DNA of 64,000 nucleotides from NCBI RefSeq assembly GCF_032854445.1, contig NC_088301.1:44201116-44265115 (forward strand), given 5' to 3'. Source of the stretch: Liolophura sinensis (lineage: Eukaryota; Mollusca; Polyplacophora; Chitonida; Chitonidae). Positions 36,051 through 49,055 of this stretch are shown piece after piece. Under the pieces are notes generated by a model. That model did not search any database and was not told the DNA's origin. It worked only from the letters and a program-made list of their open reading frames with translations. Positions within the stretch are counted from its first letter, which is position 1; every line of letters starts with the position of its first letter. The position numbers and the translations under genes were made by a program.

Positions 36051-36716
36051 AGCCCTACTAACATTTATACTCAGTCATAGTTAGTATATTAACATTATAC
36101 TATATGTATGTATCAAAACTAAAACCTTTCCAGGCTTTCAGCAGATTCTTTATTTGTTCTTTTACTTTAATGGGGTGTGTACATGTATTAGCTGTAGAAA
36201 AATACCGTGATCATGAAAAGGAAATGGTAAAATCTGCTGGAAAGTTCCTGACAAATAATGGATTTATTAGTTTAATTTTATATGAGTGTGGTTTTGTACT
36301 TTGTATACATGCATTGTAGGTCCCTCATCAAAGTGAATATGTACATGTACATGTATAAACCAAAAGGATGTGTTCTTATGAGCAGTTCAGAAAGATACAT
36401 GTAATGAGTGAAGCAGATAGATGTATCTGAGTTGCCAGTTTGTCGAAGATGTACCAGTATGATACCAGTGCTACCAGTAATAGTGTGGCTTTCATGGATT
36501 CTGCTGACAGCAATGAGCTTAAACTGGTTTGGTTCAGGTCATCAGAGTTTAATGTATATCCTCAAGTGTCCATGACTGCGGTCAGTTTCAAAATTCTTCT
36601 TCTACTTGGAATTTAGCAAAAAAAGCACAAAACAACATAACAGAGCACAACATCCCCCTACCAAGGGAAGCAAATCCTGCACCCCATGAAACAGTACTAG
36701 TACAGGTAAACCATAA
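36051..36716. other. Intergenic, nothing recognised
   Basis: AT-rich, with an acatgtacatgtacatgta run near 36340. Confidence 0.4.
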
Positions 36717-36800
36717 CACCTTTAATAACAATACTACTGATTTTAATAACAATACCACTGATTTTAATAAAAATACCACTGATTTTAATAACAATGTGTC
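36717..36800. repeat. 21-bp tandem repeat, about four copies
   Basis: The unit 'ttttaataacaataccactga' recurs with tttaat at 36721, 36742, 36763 and 36784. Confidence 0.9.
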
Positions 36801-39800
36801 TGATCATGAATAATAATAATAAACTGGTCTTGTTAATCAACCGCACCACTTCCTAATTAATTTCTTGGTTTACATATATATGTGTGTGTATATACATGTA
36901 GTTCATTTACTTCAGTCAGCCTTAAGTATGCCTTTAAGCGCTAAGCATTCATTTATTCATTCGTCACAGATTGGTGGGTTATTTTCTTCATTAATGTTAC
37001 CGCAAACAAATAATCAGTTGTTGTGTCTTTTTTGTGGGTTTTTTTTTTAGGTATTCTGGTACCTTTTTGTGAAGTTTTGATATATATACAGTAAATGTGC
37101 TCTTCAGTGTACATGTATTGTGAAATACATACAGTACACAAACTGTGAAAATGCATTTTGTGGGGCTACAAACACTACAGTATTTGCTGTATTAGTAGCA
37201 GCCTGAGGGCTTTTGTTTAAGAGTAGATACAGGTGAGGTATTAAGTTTCCAAGATTAAGAGGATCCCTGCTAATGCACTGGTTAGAAAAGAACTCCAGAT
37301 CTAGGGATGAAAGGTGAAACCTACCTGTACAGTAACACGTATCAAAGCTTTAAAAGCCGCTAACCAATTAATGGTTGAAATGAAGCCCTTGTCCAGGTCT
37401 TTGCCATGTTGTCAGAAGTTGTACCTATTCTTCAGGCTTCCTTTCCTGATGTGAATAAACAAAGGCAAGAAGATTCGTGCCTGAATGTTTGTTAATAATT
37501 TAGGAGCACTGAATAATTACAAGCTCACCAAGGTTGAAGTGTTCATTGAGGCCAGTTTTGTACAAACATCAGTCCACATGTACACTTGTGCATATATGCC
37601 TCGATACACTGCTATCCAGCTTATACTGTTAGCTCCATTGTTAAGTCATGTATACATTGTAACATGTTTCAGTGTGAAGATCATAAAAATCATATCTGAC
37701 ATGTAAGTAAGACCGGGGTTAGGGTCTTAAGTAAAATTGCGACTGGGATGGTCACCGTCATTTATCTTCATTCCATGTCTAATGTAGATAGGAAAACTCT
37801 CCAAGGCATTTTCAGTAACAACGGGCATTTATTACACATAACAACCTGGGAGTGACCAGACTCTGAGGTCCTTACAGGTCAACCCCCTCACCTGTCTTCT
37901 CTTTTAGAAACAACCATATTTATACATACAAGAGTTTGTTTACCTAACTATTAGTAACAGTTGCTGGTCTAAACTTGTTCTTTAATAACAAACACTGACT
38001 GATTAGTTAAATGTACATGTGGTAAGATAATCTGCTTAACTCTGCACACTTAATCTGCTTAACTCTGCATGTTAATGTACATGAATTATTAGGATGACCA
38101 GCATATAGCTGGTCATATAAGCGTGAGGGCAGTTTTTACCTCAGTACAGTATTGAAATGTTTGTGGTGACTAATATGTATGGATTGTGTATCTTACAAAA
38201 TCACAAGGAAAATTGATATATCATCCTCTGTTATATCATATGGAATTATACTATTGTATGTCCTGCGATTTTGCATCAACCAGTTATTTGCGTACCATTA
38301 ACTCTACCACCATCCTTACCATAAACATGTTCCCTCTAGCAGCTCTATCGTCCTATTTGACAAGAGGTTTTGCCAAGGTTTCCTTGGCAATCTGCCCTAT
38401 AAATTTGTCCTAGAGATGTACATGCTTTTGCATGGCTCACTTTTTCATTGTGCATGTAGTCTGCTCATTCAATTTATCCTTGGCTGCACTATAGAACAGG
38501 GTAGTCTTTTCTGCATGTTGTATGTCCTGTTTCTGTGTCGTATCGCATTTCCTTGGTTGTCTGCTCCATCATTTTATCCTTAGGTCATTGCTTAGGCCCA
38601 GTTGTCCTGAGCATTGCTATCTGCTGAACCATGATCTTTAGGCCAGTTCCATGTACACCAGGCCATTATCCTGAGCCACTTCATTGGACCACCCCTAATT
38701 TCCCTCATTCCATTTCAGCCATTGGCTGCTGGTATGAATACAATGTACGTTTACATAAACACTTACATCAGTTTGTATATATGTAATCATAGAATATACA
38801 AGTCTAAAGATTTGAGAACAGATGAGATGCAGACATGTACAGGAACTCATTCTTGCAGCTTTACACGATTTAAGTACATGTAAACCTTAATGACATTTTG
38901 AAACTCAGGAATGCTGGCACAAAAGCTTGGGGTTTTCCAACGTCCACAATCACTGTTGTGTATATTTATATGTCTTATGTACAGCCCATGTGCATTTTCC
39001 TCCTTGTCGTGACCAAATATATGAGTCACAGTATTGTCAGAATGAAATTTTCTTCTATTTGCAGGAAATAAATTGCATTATATTACTCAGTTTACAAAAG
39101 TTGATTGGTGGATCTACCACAATTTGCGATTCTGGTTCTGGTGTATTAGGCTAGTGCTTGGAAGCTGGATGTACACCATCTAATGCTGATTTACAGGGTC
39201 AGTCTTTTGAGTTCATTGCCTTCAGCAGCCCATCACTATTTCCCCAAATACATGTATTGTTACATGTCTGCATCTGAAGGCTGTTAGGACATAACATTTA
39301 CACCTGTATGTGCAACTGTATGTACTGTGTTGATATTAGAGTTTATTATTTAAAATCACACATGCTGTGTTTTGGATAATTTTATTTGCAGCACAATACA
39401 GATTGAACTGGTCAAGTAGCATGTTTTGTTATACAGTATTTTTCTTGAATTTTGTTTATAAGAGTGATAATAAATTTTAGTGTATAATTTATCTGTTCAT
39501 TAAGAAGACATTGTATATCTGCCATACTCAGTATGCCTGGTTAACCAGTTACGATATACATGCAAATATACAATATTAATATAATATGCACTGTTAAATA
39601 TTGTTAAATTCTTTTTTCATGAGAACTTTGAAAAGAACAATTTCTATGATAAATTGATCAGTCATTCCTTGTTAAATGTAAAGTATCCGATTCAATGGAA
39701 ATGGACTTTATAATAACCAGTAGAGAATCAAGACACACCATTATTCTTCTGCCTGCTGTGCATGTATACAAGTCTTGCTTCTTTGATCACTTTTCACTGG

Positions 39801-41700
39801 AATTTGGTATGGAGAGGTTTATATGCTAGGCATTTGAGAGCTGAAACTGTAATTTTACCTGGTACATGTAGATATGTATGTCATTCATTCTCAAAAAATC
39901 ATTGTGGGTGAAACCTGACCGTACATGATCACTCGTACATGCATGCATTGATTTTGCTGGACACCAACAAGTAATCTTATTAGGGGCCCATGCCTCACAT
40001 GGACATACAAGTGCATGTGTAAATGCTGTAGATAAACATGCCCCATCTACACCCATTATAGAAATATGTGTCTAATGAGGAGAGCTAACAGCATCCCAGT
40101 TGTAAATAATTAATGCTTGATCAATTCACTGTGTTATGGGGAAGACATGGTAAACCCATTGCAGCTGCTGCTGTTTGGACCATGGAAGCCAATGAATTCT
40201 GCTATATCCTTGATACACTGTAATTAAATTTTCATTTCCAGCGATTGTTTGCTACATGTAGCTAAAAAATCTGTTGCCTTAAAAACATGTAGTTGCAGTT
40301 GAGTGCGACTAAAGGGCCGTTGTGTCTTGTCTAGATATCTGTAAATACATGTACATGTACAGTTGCAGTGGATCAATATTAAGCTCAGTGCAATCTGTAT
40401 TAAGTTCACCTTCTGTATTACTTGAGTGCATTATTAAAGTAGTGTATAAAAACCATGACTGATTTTGCAGATTCTGCATCATTCATTACATTAAATCTAG
40501 ACTTATCCATTCTGTTTCAAAGAAGAAAAACTACATGTACCAGTAGTCACTGTACATGTTATTGTTTCTTGTGCCTTTTTGCTTCAAAAAAAAAAAAAAA
40601 AGCACCCATTTTAAGGATTGTGCTACTGGATAGTGCTACTCTACAAGGTAAAACGAATAAAAAAAATCAAATGGTTGTTGGACGTTGTTGCTTTTCACAA
40701 AAGGGGCCATTGGTTATCACAACATAGATTCTTGGCCAATGTAATTTTGAAATTTAACTCTTAATGTGAAAACATGTTCATGTACACTTATATCAAGGAC
40801 CATCTGATCTTTGATATACATGTACATGTACATCGACTGATTAACCATGCAAATAAGTACATGTATTATGTGTGTGTGTAGCTTGTGTCCCATCCAGATT
40901 TCTTTCGCTTCTGTTTTTTATTCTTCTTTAAATTGTATTATGCCCAACTACATGTAGATGGTATGATTGAATATCTTGAGGCTACCTACTTCTGTCAGTA
41001 TACATATATAATCTTGGTTTCAACGTAAAAATATGCTTTTGTTTGCGTACAAATAAGGAGAAATTATTCTACATTGTATACAGGCTGTTTAGGACAGTTG
41101 AGAGTAGTTGCTCCGTCCTGGTATTTCCTGAAGTTAGATCGTGACTGGCTGTAGACTGGAAACCAATTTTCTGAGTGCGGGTGGCCTACCAGCTTCACGT
41201 GCCAGGCTGAAGGTTTAGCTTTGGAGTGCTTGACCATCAAGCTGGCCAGTTTTAATTTGCAGTTTGCATCCTAGCCACTCGCTCTTTATACTCAATCGTT
41301 GCAAATGTGCTTAGAATAGATTTCCTTTTGGACGTTAAACGAATCTGTCGGCTGTCAGTTCCATACGTGAAAATGGTGATATTCTCCACTTACGTTCCAA
41401 TGGGACCTAATCCGTATTGATTTCACTCTGAATGAATAGTGTACCCCAGGTCCCACCCTGTAAAATTTATATTCTGGATGCTTTGTCTCCTCGTTCGGTT
41501 GTGTAACTTACCTTAGCTGACAGGACAAATGCAGTTTTAATTATTATTAATTGATGACCAACTGTGTAGAATGCTTGTCACGTAAGCACACTGCCTGTGA
41601 CATTGACAAAGTCACATATAGTGTACATGTAGGAAACACATATACACATAAAGTGTGATTAAATTACAAGTTTTGCCATCAAAGGAAGTTTTTTTTTTAT
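36801..41700. other. Intergenic, AT-rich, many TACATGTA octamers
   Basis: 4.9 kb with no convincing exon. Repeated ACATGTACATGTA strings (near 36891, 40345-40360, 40818-40835) and an A15 run near 40586-40600. Open frames are short and unlike known proteins. Confidence 0.4.
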
Positions 41701-41707
41701 ATATGAT

Positions 41708-41943
41708 TTTTTTTATTTCTATGATTTATTTATTTATGTGATTGGTGTTTTAAGCCAGTTGGAGGAAATTGTGTAGAGGCTGGGGGGAAACCCAAGACCA
41801 TCCGCAGGCTGCTGGCAGACCTTCCCATGTACAACCAGAGAGGAAGCCAGCATGAGCTGGACTCGAACTCACAGCGACTGTATTGATTAAAGGCTCCTGA
41901 GTCATTGTGCCTCGCTTGCATGCTAACCCCCCACAGAGCCCCT
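41708..41943 (-). mobile_element. tRNA-derived SINE with tRNA-like head, minus orientation
   Basis: Read on the minus strand: 'ggggttagcatgcaagcgaggcacaatgac' (A-box-like), 'gagttcgagtccagctcatgctggcttcctctctgg', 'acatgggaaggtctgccagcagcctgcggatggtcttgggtttcccc', then the tail 'aaaacaccaatcacataaataaataaa'. GTTCGAGTCC is a canonical pol III B box. The central 'ccataatgctggc..gtataagtgaaatattcttgag' block is missing, an internal deletion relative to other copies. Confidence 0.85.
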
Positions 41944-42355
41944 TTTACATGATTGATCATGCTGCTCAGGGTGATGAATTATCAGTTCTGCAGGCAGAAA
42001 AATTTACTTGTCTGTTGTGTCCAAAATTCCCTAAGTATGTACATGTATCTATGTATATACATTCAGGTCACTGCCTATCTTCTATTAAGCATTACTTGAA
42101 TCCTCAATAGTCAAAGTTTCCGTTTCTGACACTTTGAAGGCTAAATACTGAACTGTGTTGGAAGACAGATACCGGATGTTATTGTCAAAAGTATGACAAC
42201 TTTCTTTACTGTTCTAGTACATGTTTTATTAAACATTTTTGTTTCTTCAGTTTGTAGTAGGTTGCATGAATAAATGAGCTACTGACAATGTCCTGCTGGT
42301 TGCTCCTTATTCTCATTTGTGGTAGGGTTGGACACGGGTTATTACCACAGGAATC

Positions 42356-42457
42356 TCCAAGACGATTTCCAAAATCAATGACAAATTCATTGGTATTGTC
42401 TGCCAGCAGGATCTCATATATCAGGACATATTGATTTCGTTTGCATAGGTTATGTCG
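42356..42457 (-). pseudogene. Possible decayed protein tyrosine phosphatase domain fragment
   Basis: The minus-strand frame reads ...SRHNLCKRNQYVLIYEILL..., then NTNEFVIDFGNRL. This resembles the 'R..MVQT..QYxFIYEALLE...NT..' region that follows the catalytic loop in receptor-type tyrosine phosphatases. The catalytic HCxxGxxR loop and WPD loop are not present nearby, and no clear neighbouring exon was found. If real it is a relic or an isolated exon; chance resemblance is equally possible. Confidence 0.2.
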
Positions 42458-45289
42458 GCTGTTCCACATTTTGGCACATTGAGAATTCCGGCAAGTCCGG
42501 CACATTGGGAGAGAACTCATCATGGTCCCACATGGTCTCTGAGCAAACTTGACCAATACCATTTGGCACCATTTGAGCTGTTTGCTGTACTACTGAGTAA
42601 GCACCATTTCCATACATTACGCTGATCACCTTGCAGGATTTTCCCTCAGCTTATGGGTCAGTTTATTTGTGTCTGGTGTGAAGAATGGATCAGATACCAG
42701 TACCACAAGTACATTAAATGTAGAGCTTTGTAATGTAGAGTGACGTCCCTGTGTTCAAAGGAATGCTGGGCTTGATGTTAAGTCCAAATTATACCAGTTG
42801 ATTATAAATGTAAAGGGAATGAAAAGACAAAAGCTGACCTACATGTATACATGGTTACTGTTACAATCACTGGCCAACAGATATTTGTAAAAATAAAAAT
42901 ATACAAAATACTGGTATGTGGTTTTTGAGTTTTGAACATTGTGAACACTGGTGAAGTGCCTGTGTTGAATGCCATGGTATGCTAATATCTGAAAACAAAT
43001 ATATTAATGTTCAGAATTGCATTTTTGAACAGCAAAAATATTGAAATTATGGCAGCATTATGCATGAATGCATAAACCACTATTACAGTTAGAGTTATTG
43101 GGCAGAAATTGCAACATCACAACACTAAGGGACTTCCATGTGTGAAAATTTTCTTACTTCAAAATTGCATGCAAGGTCGATTATTATTCATATCATGTAT
43201 ACCAGTATGTAAGTTAATGTTCCACATGTAATGCACATGAGCATGTGTACACACTGTACAGTGATAATGGTAGCATACATGTGGTGTACCATGAAAGAAG
43301 TGCACAGCCAGTATAGGCAGATACCTTTGATCCATTCTTATGTTTTAAGGTTATTATTTATGGGATTTGTCAAAAAACTTCTCATTACACAGATTTATGA
43401 CAGCTGAAAAATGTATGGCTGTGTCAAAACTGTATAAATGATCGCCAAGGCACAGAAATTTGGCCACCTTTTGGAAGAGGTAAGCTATAAAAATCTCTGC
43501 CTGCCCTGTAACAATGATATGCTTCTGATTTATAACGTCATTTTTTGTTCCTTTATCAATGTCCCTATCCATGGGAATATATATGAGAAAGTAACTTCTG
43601 TTTGTGTAACTAGTTCATGCATCAATTCTTCCCCAAGGTAATATTACAAAATAAACTTCCTAGCATTTACGCTCATCATTGTAATTTTATAAAATGGGAA
43701 TAGCCTACTTATATTGTGAATAAAATTATTTGTTACACTAGTAGAACACAATAATCCTAATTTGATAATGATGCACAAAAATATATCTTCAAGCAAAAGA
43801 AAGCATACTTGTCAATTTTGATTTATATTTCCTGCGCTACGTTATAATTCATGCAGATTCACTTGATAATGTTTAATTTTGCATAGGAATTCACCAGAGA
43901 GTTGTAAGATTATACTTGCATGTATTGTGGAAATGATCAAATTTAACATGTATACTTTCTTTTGCATGTCAGTACATGTAGACCTATATCTTGTAAATGA
44001 ATGGATAGTCATTGCTTTAAGCTAAAACTTTGTAAATATTGTACTTGTTTATATCACTTTTATTACATTTCACATGAAATGGGTAATTATTTTTTCTCTT
44101 ATGTTATGTGTACATGTATTTACATTTATACGTGTAAACTGAAAGATGTAGAATGTTAAGCATTCTGCTTTTTAATTTTACAGAGGGTCTTTGGCAAGCA
44201 TGTAGTAAAGATGAAAATAAAAGCATTTCTATTAATCACAAAGTTTTTTGCCCATTGCTGGAGGAGAATTTTTTTTGAAGGGGGAAAGGGGCATTCCATA
44301 TTTTCATTTCCACATGTCATGAAAGATTAGTGGGAACTTTGAAGGTTTGTTTTTAATATCAAACAATATGCAGCCTTTCCAACCTTAAGTGTATCTCAAG
44401 GGTTTAATTAAATAATCCATGTGGTTGATAATGTAACCAAGGCATGTGTTTTCTCACAGGAGGAAAGGGAAATGTAATAAACGGAACCAGAAGAAAAAAG
44501 GTGTAGAATACAAGTTGTATGTTTAGAGTACGAAATGCTTCCATCATTTTTTACCAATATGTAGACAGGATGGCACATGTGACTGTCTTGTTTTGGCCTT
44601 AAAGCTTCCTCACTGTTAAGCTGAAATCCTGATGACTCTGAATGCAATGTTTTAGATAAAAATGTCTTAAAATAATATTTATTTAGCTGTTACAAACATG
44701 TGCATGTATTTCATTTCTACATGTATACCTGGTTCCTAAATTACCTTATGGTTATTAATACAGTGCTTTTTGTAAGGTAAATTAAAAACGGCAAAGTAAT
44801 AATGAAAATAATGGATGTCGGATATCGGCAGAAGAGGTGTGGTGTAGAATAGGCAACTCGGTTTGGGAGCTTGTCTTTCTGTATTTAAGCAGAAGGTGAT
44901 TAATGCTTTCATCTATTGATTATCTGGACTAGACTGGCTGGATGCCCATTTTACCCTGTAGTCTCTGTTGTTTACCGTATAAAATTTACCGCATATAAAA
45001 CATATTCCTGCTGTTCTGATTCTTGAGCCATGTTTGTATGTTTACGCGGTGATGTGTTGGCATACATTTATTCTGTTTGAGTTGGCAAAACTAATGGTTA
45101 CTTTTTTTTCTTTTTCTTTTGACCATATTTAGCCATACAGTGACAAGCAACATCAAAATAAGAAGTGTTTCATGGCCTTGTAGTTTTGCATGTAATTTAT
45201 AGGCGTATTAGCTGAAGAGAAATGGTGTGGCAAAATCAGCTCATGAGACAAAAAAGGCTAAAGAAGTAGAACACTGATAGGTTGTCTAG

Positions 45290-45560
45290 CAAAATGGTCG
45301 GTATCGGCAAGGAGGAAGGCTGGCGATAAAGTCGTATGTAGGTGGGGGAGAAAATCAATGGCCGATTTTAAATATAGAGAGAAGCAGAGCATTAAGTCCA
45401 TCTTGACGTGGCTGAAGTGATCGATAATGTCAGGCCAGGATTGAGAGAGAGAGCTGGGAGGAGGAGGGGAGGGGTGGTGGGCCTGGTAAAGGGAAAAGAT
45501 AACTCGCTAGACGCCTTCTTCGGGTACATGGTGGATAATGAACTGGGCACATTATTCAGA
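45290..45560. other. Purine-rich, CpG-containing patch of unknown nature
   Basis: A stretch with 'gtatcggcaaggaggaaggctggcgataaagtcg', 'aatcaatggccgatttt', 'gagagagagctgggaggaggaggggaggggtgg' in otherwise AT-rich DNA. It lies in the upstream territory of synapsin. Candidate regulatory element by composition only. Confidence 0.2.
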
Positions 45561-47089
45561 ATGCTTGTATTCATATTTATTTCCATCATGTATAAGAAGC
45601 CATTGACTACCAAAGTTTCTCAGCCTGTTTCAATTGCCATTTGAATCTGGACAGATTTAGGCTCATAGACTGATTGCATGTATGTAAAAGTAGCATGTTA
45701 CAAATTGGATACTTTTGTTTATTTGCATGACATCGGTTGCGGTGTAAACACAAAGTTCCGAAGGGATAAAAAATGATAGAGAAAAGGTGTAGACAGTGGG
45801 AAGTTAATTTGTATAATGCTCTTCCCAGGTTAAACACAATTTTGTGAGAGTTTGATTTATAACTCCCCAAAATATTGATTGGGTACCTAATTTAATTGCT
45901 TCCAAAATTTCAATTCTTACATGTATCTGTCAAGTCAGACACTTCCTCTCAAATTATGTATGTAATTTTATCAAAACATGTGAAAAAATTTGCCAGATTG
46001 GGAATATGAAAAGGTTACATTATTCTTGTACACAAGTACATGTCACTGCAGAACAAGGCAACTAACATAAACATGTTTCCCAGAGGTGAACATACCTCTA
46101 ATGTCTGCTTGCATTTATCTGCAGCCTGTATAGTCTTTTTGAATAGAATTTTTAAAAAAATGACATCTTGACATCTGACACAGATGGTTCTAATTTTGTT
46201 TGAAACAGTCAAAAAGAGCTTTAATTGGGCTAAACTAATGTGTGACATGTCAAAACATTGGCCGTTGCTAAACTTGCTAAGTGTAAATATTTGTTCTGTA
46301 GTGGTACTGCAAGCATGCTTTTCCATTTAACTCTGGTTGATGTGAATACATTTGCACCTTTATCCAACCATTGGACGATTTTGTGATTTGTTAATCTTTG
46401 GGGACCGGAGAACCATTCAGAGATGATTGAGGTACTGTCTAACATATTGAGTCACCATGGAAACTAATGGATTGATGGTAAAAAGGAGCATATTCATCAC
46501 ATACTTTTCAGGGTGTTTTTTCAGTGAGGTGTTAATTCTGTACTGTTTTGATCATGTGATAACAGGTATTCTGCAAGTGAATGGTAGGCCTATACATATG
46601 ATTTTTGTTTGTTCTATGATGTTAACTGGAAGGAAGGTTTGCTTATGGACAAGGTTTTTTTTTATCAAGTCTCTATAATTATTTGATGGAATTCCCAAAT
46701 CTGACTAGGTTATACCTAATCTTGTCAGGCTTTTTGTGTGGTGCACTGGAACTAATCACTAGGGAAGAGAGATATTACATTTCACTGGGTAGAACAATCT
46801 GGCCTGTGAGGTTGCATATAGCTGGAGATAGGGTTGTCCAAGTATGAAATTACTTGTATCATAGCTTGTTTTACTTTTCCACTTTACAAAGAATTATAGC
46901 AACAGAAAATGTCATTTATAAAGGAACATTGTTCAACAATGTCATAATATGAGTGCAGGTTAATTTTGCACTTTAAAGTTATAAGTATCCAGGAGCATTG
47001 CTTTACAAAGTGATGGCTCACCACTCAGAAACATCAAGGATGAAAATAAGACCACAAGTGAGAACACAATTAGGAATTTACCCAATAAA

Positions 47090-47465
47090 CTGACTGCTGC
47101 ACTACAAAGTGACTGCTACACAAGAACAGTGTCCTACAGAATCAGTGCTGTACAAAGTGACTGCTACACAAGAACACTGCTTTACAAAGTGACTGCTACA
47201 TAAGAACACTGCTCTGCAAAGTGACTGATACACAAGAACACTGTTTTGCAAAATCACTGCTACACAAGAACACTTCTGGTACACAAGAACACTGCTTTGC
47301 AAAGTGACTGCTACACAAGAACACTGTTTTGCAAAATCACTGCTACACAAGAACACTGCTTTGCAAAGTGACTGCTATACAAAAACACTGCTTTGCAAAA
47401 TCACTGCTACACAAGAACACTGCTTTGCAAAATCACTGCTAAACAAGAACACTGCTTTGCAATGT
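47090..47465. repeat. 32-bp minisatellite, about 11 units
   Basis: The unit is close to 'gcaaagtgactgctacacaagaacactgcttt'. The two main variants read 'gcaaagtga' or 'gcaaaatca' at the junction. Period 32 is seen between 47299 and 47331. It is open in some frames on both strands, but only because the unit lacks stops there. Confidence 0.9.
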
Positions 47466-48180
47466 GTATTACACATTGAGTTGGTCCAGATGGCCTTTTC
47501 ATGGGTGTAAGGGAATGTATTCCATGTGAAATTTCCGGGTGGTCTTACCATAAATGTAATGAAATGTATCCCGTGTGAAATTTCCAGATTCTCTTTAATG
47601 CCTTATGGACAAGATATTGTTTTTACGATATATTTATTCAGGTTGCAAAATACAAGTTAAACCTGGTGGTTATTGTATTAAGTTCACACAGCAGACCTTG
47701 TTATCTGGTGGATCACGTCCATGTCTGGATCACAGCGGTTGACAAATTTTGTGATATGTTCTAATAGCACAGACATCACCATCATCAATAACCATTGATT
47801 GAATAGGGCCTCAGTGGAACACAGAGGCAATCTCAGTAATCAATGACCAGCATGTCTGCAGAGTATATATTGTATTATTAGTTATAGGTCTCAGCTATTT
47901 ACGACCAAATAACAGACAATGGCACCAGTGTCACGTGCATTTATCTATTGCATCGATCTTTTGTATCATGCTGATCAATGTACTTATGTAGTATCTGCAC
48001 ATTCCAAAAGTCAACCTGTCAATCTGAAACTCCACTGGATAATTCAGAATTACAGGAGATGAATATTAAACTCCACTGGTTGATTCATAAGCGTGCAATC
48101 AATGTACCTTATTAAGCCCTCTTAGAATGGAACGGTTAGATTATTAAACCTAATTGGTTAATTTAGAATTGGTTAATTTC
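47466..48180. other. Intergenic, nothing recognised
   Basis: AT-rich. A local near-duplication 'aatgtattccatgtgaaatttccgggt' / 'aatgtatcccgtgtgaaatttccagat' is seen at about 47514-47590. Confidence 0.4.
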
Positions 48181-48395
48181 ATAAGCACATAAAGACCACA
48201 AAATGATACTTTTGATGACAACAATTAAACAGTTTTTTGATAAAAAAATTAATCTTACTTAGCAAAAACTCTAAAATGTCCCAGATATTGGATGAATCAA
48301 TGAGAATCAAGCAGAATGTCTCACTGGAAAAATGCTCATCTTTAGGTAACTTAGCGGGTTAGTTCCGAAGTGCATAGTTGAACTAATGATCCCTG
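48181..48395. repeat. Old dispersed repeat, uninterrupted copy (empty site for TTAA element)
   Basis: 'acataaagaccACAAaatgatac' here corresponds to 'acataaaggccTTAA[1.0 kb]TTAAaatgatac' at 10437-11465. Downstream the two copies stay alignable through 'attaatcttactt', 'gatgaat', 'atgtc(t)cact..aaaaatgct' to about 48390. Diverged by many substitutions and small indels, hence old. Confidence 0.7.
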
Positions 48396-48984
48396 TTCGT
48401 CAATTCTGAATTTCACAGTTGGGATTAATATTAATGGGCCATTTTACATTCTTAATATTTGATAGGTGCAGAAATTCAAGTGAAGTATAAAAACTTGGTT
48501 CTTAATTTAGAATTGCACATTATGAGTAGACCCAAAATTGGCAGTAATTTGAATAATTTTTTAGAATAATTTGGATTGTGATAAGTGCAGTCAGAATCTA
48601 TAAATGGTGTATACCATTTTGAGTACGCTAACAAGTTACATTCTTGGTTGACTGTGTAGACTTTGCTCATGTTCGGCAAAGCTTCTACACGGTCACCTCT
48701 ATATATGATTTATTTGACAGCATCGCTGGCGATGATGTCATAAATTATTTGAAGGCCATTGGCCTATATCATAAAATATAAATTTTAATTGTCATAAATA
48801 TCTATAGATAAAAGTTATATACATACAGCCTTCCAGATATACTATTTTTAAATATAATGGTTTTCGAATTTTAACTGTTTTCTTTTTTCTTATCTGATTT
48901 TAAACATGTCTGAACTTTTTGTTTTACTTTTGATGTTCTCACCATCATTTCGAAAACCTTAACCGTCTCCTGTTTTCACCTTGT

Positions 48985-49055
48985 TCTCGCCCCGATATGG
49001 CTGAAATATTGCCGATGTGGCATTAAACCATAATCATTCATTCATTCTAAAAATT
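48985..49055 (+). mobile_element. Second SINE-type tail ('tggctgaaatattgccgatgtggcattaaacc')
   Basis: The string 'gatatggctgaaatattgccgatgtggcattaaaccataatcattcattcattc' is the 3' end of a SINE tail common in gastropods and other molluscs (from memory), with its TCAT repeat terminus. It differs from the 'gtataagtgaaatattcttgag' family elsewhere in the window. Only the 3' end is seen. Confidence 0.6.

Larger units (their letters stand above)
41944..46989. other. Intergenic, AT-rich; one PTP-like fragment and one purine-rich patch
   Basis: No intact gene. It contains a weak protein-phosphatase-like fragment on the minus strand (42356-42457) and a G/A-rich, CpG-containing patch at 45290-45560 that stands out in composition. 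The remainder shows nothing beyond TACATGTA octamers. Confidence 0.4.

Noticed and set aside
42206..42562. 118-codon minus-strand frame as an intact gene
   Set aside because: Only a central portion shows weak phosphatase-like resemblance; ends are unlike any protein and no partner exons were found. Kept only as a possible relic.
47102..47510. Repetitive open frames (CSCVAVTLQSS / ATQEHCFAKSLL) as repeat proteins
   Set aside because: Explained by the 32-bp minisatellite; a 32-bp period shifts frame every unit, so no stable protein repeat is expected.
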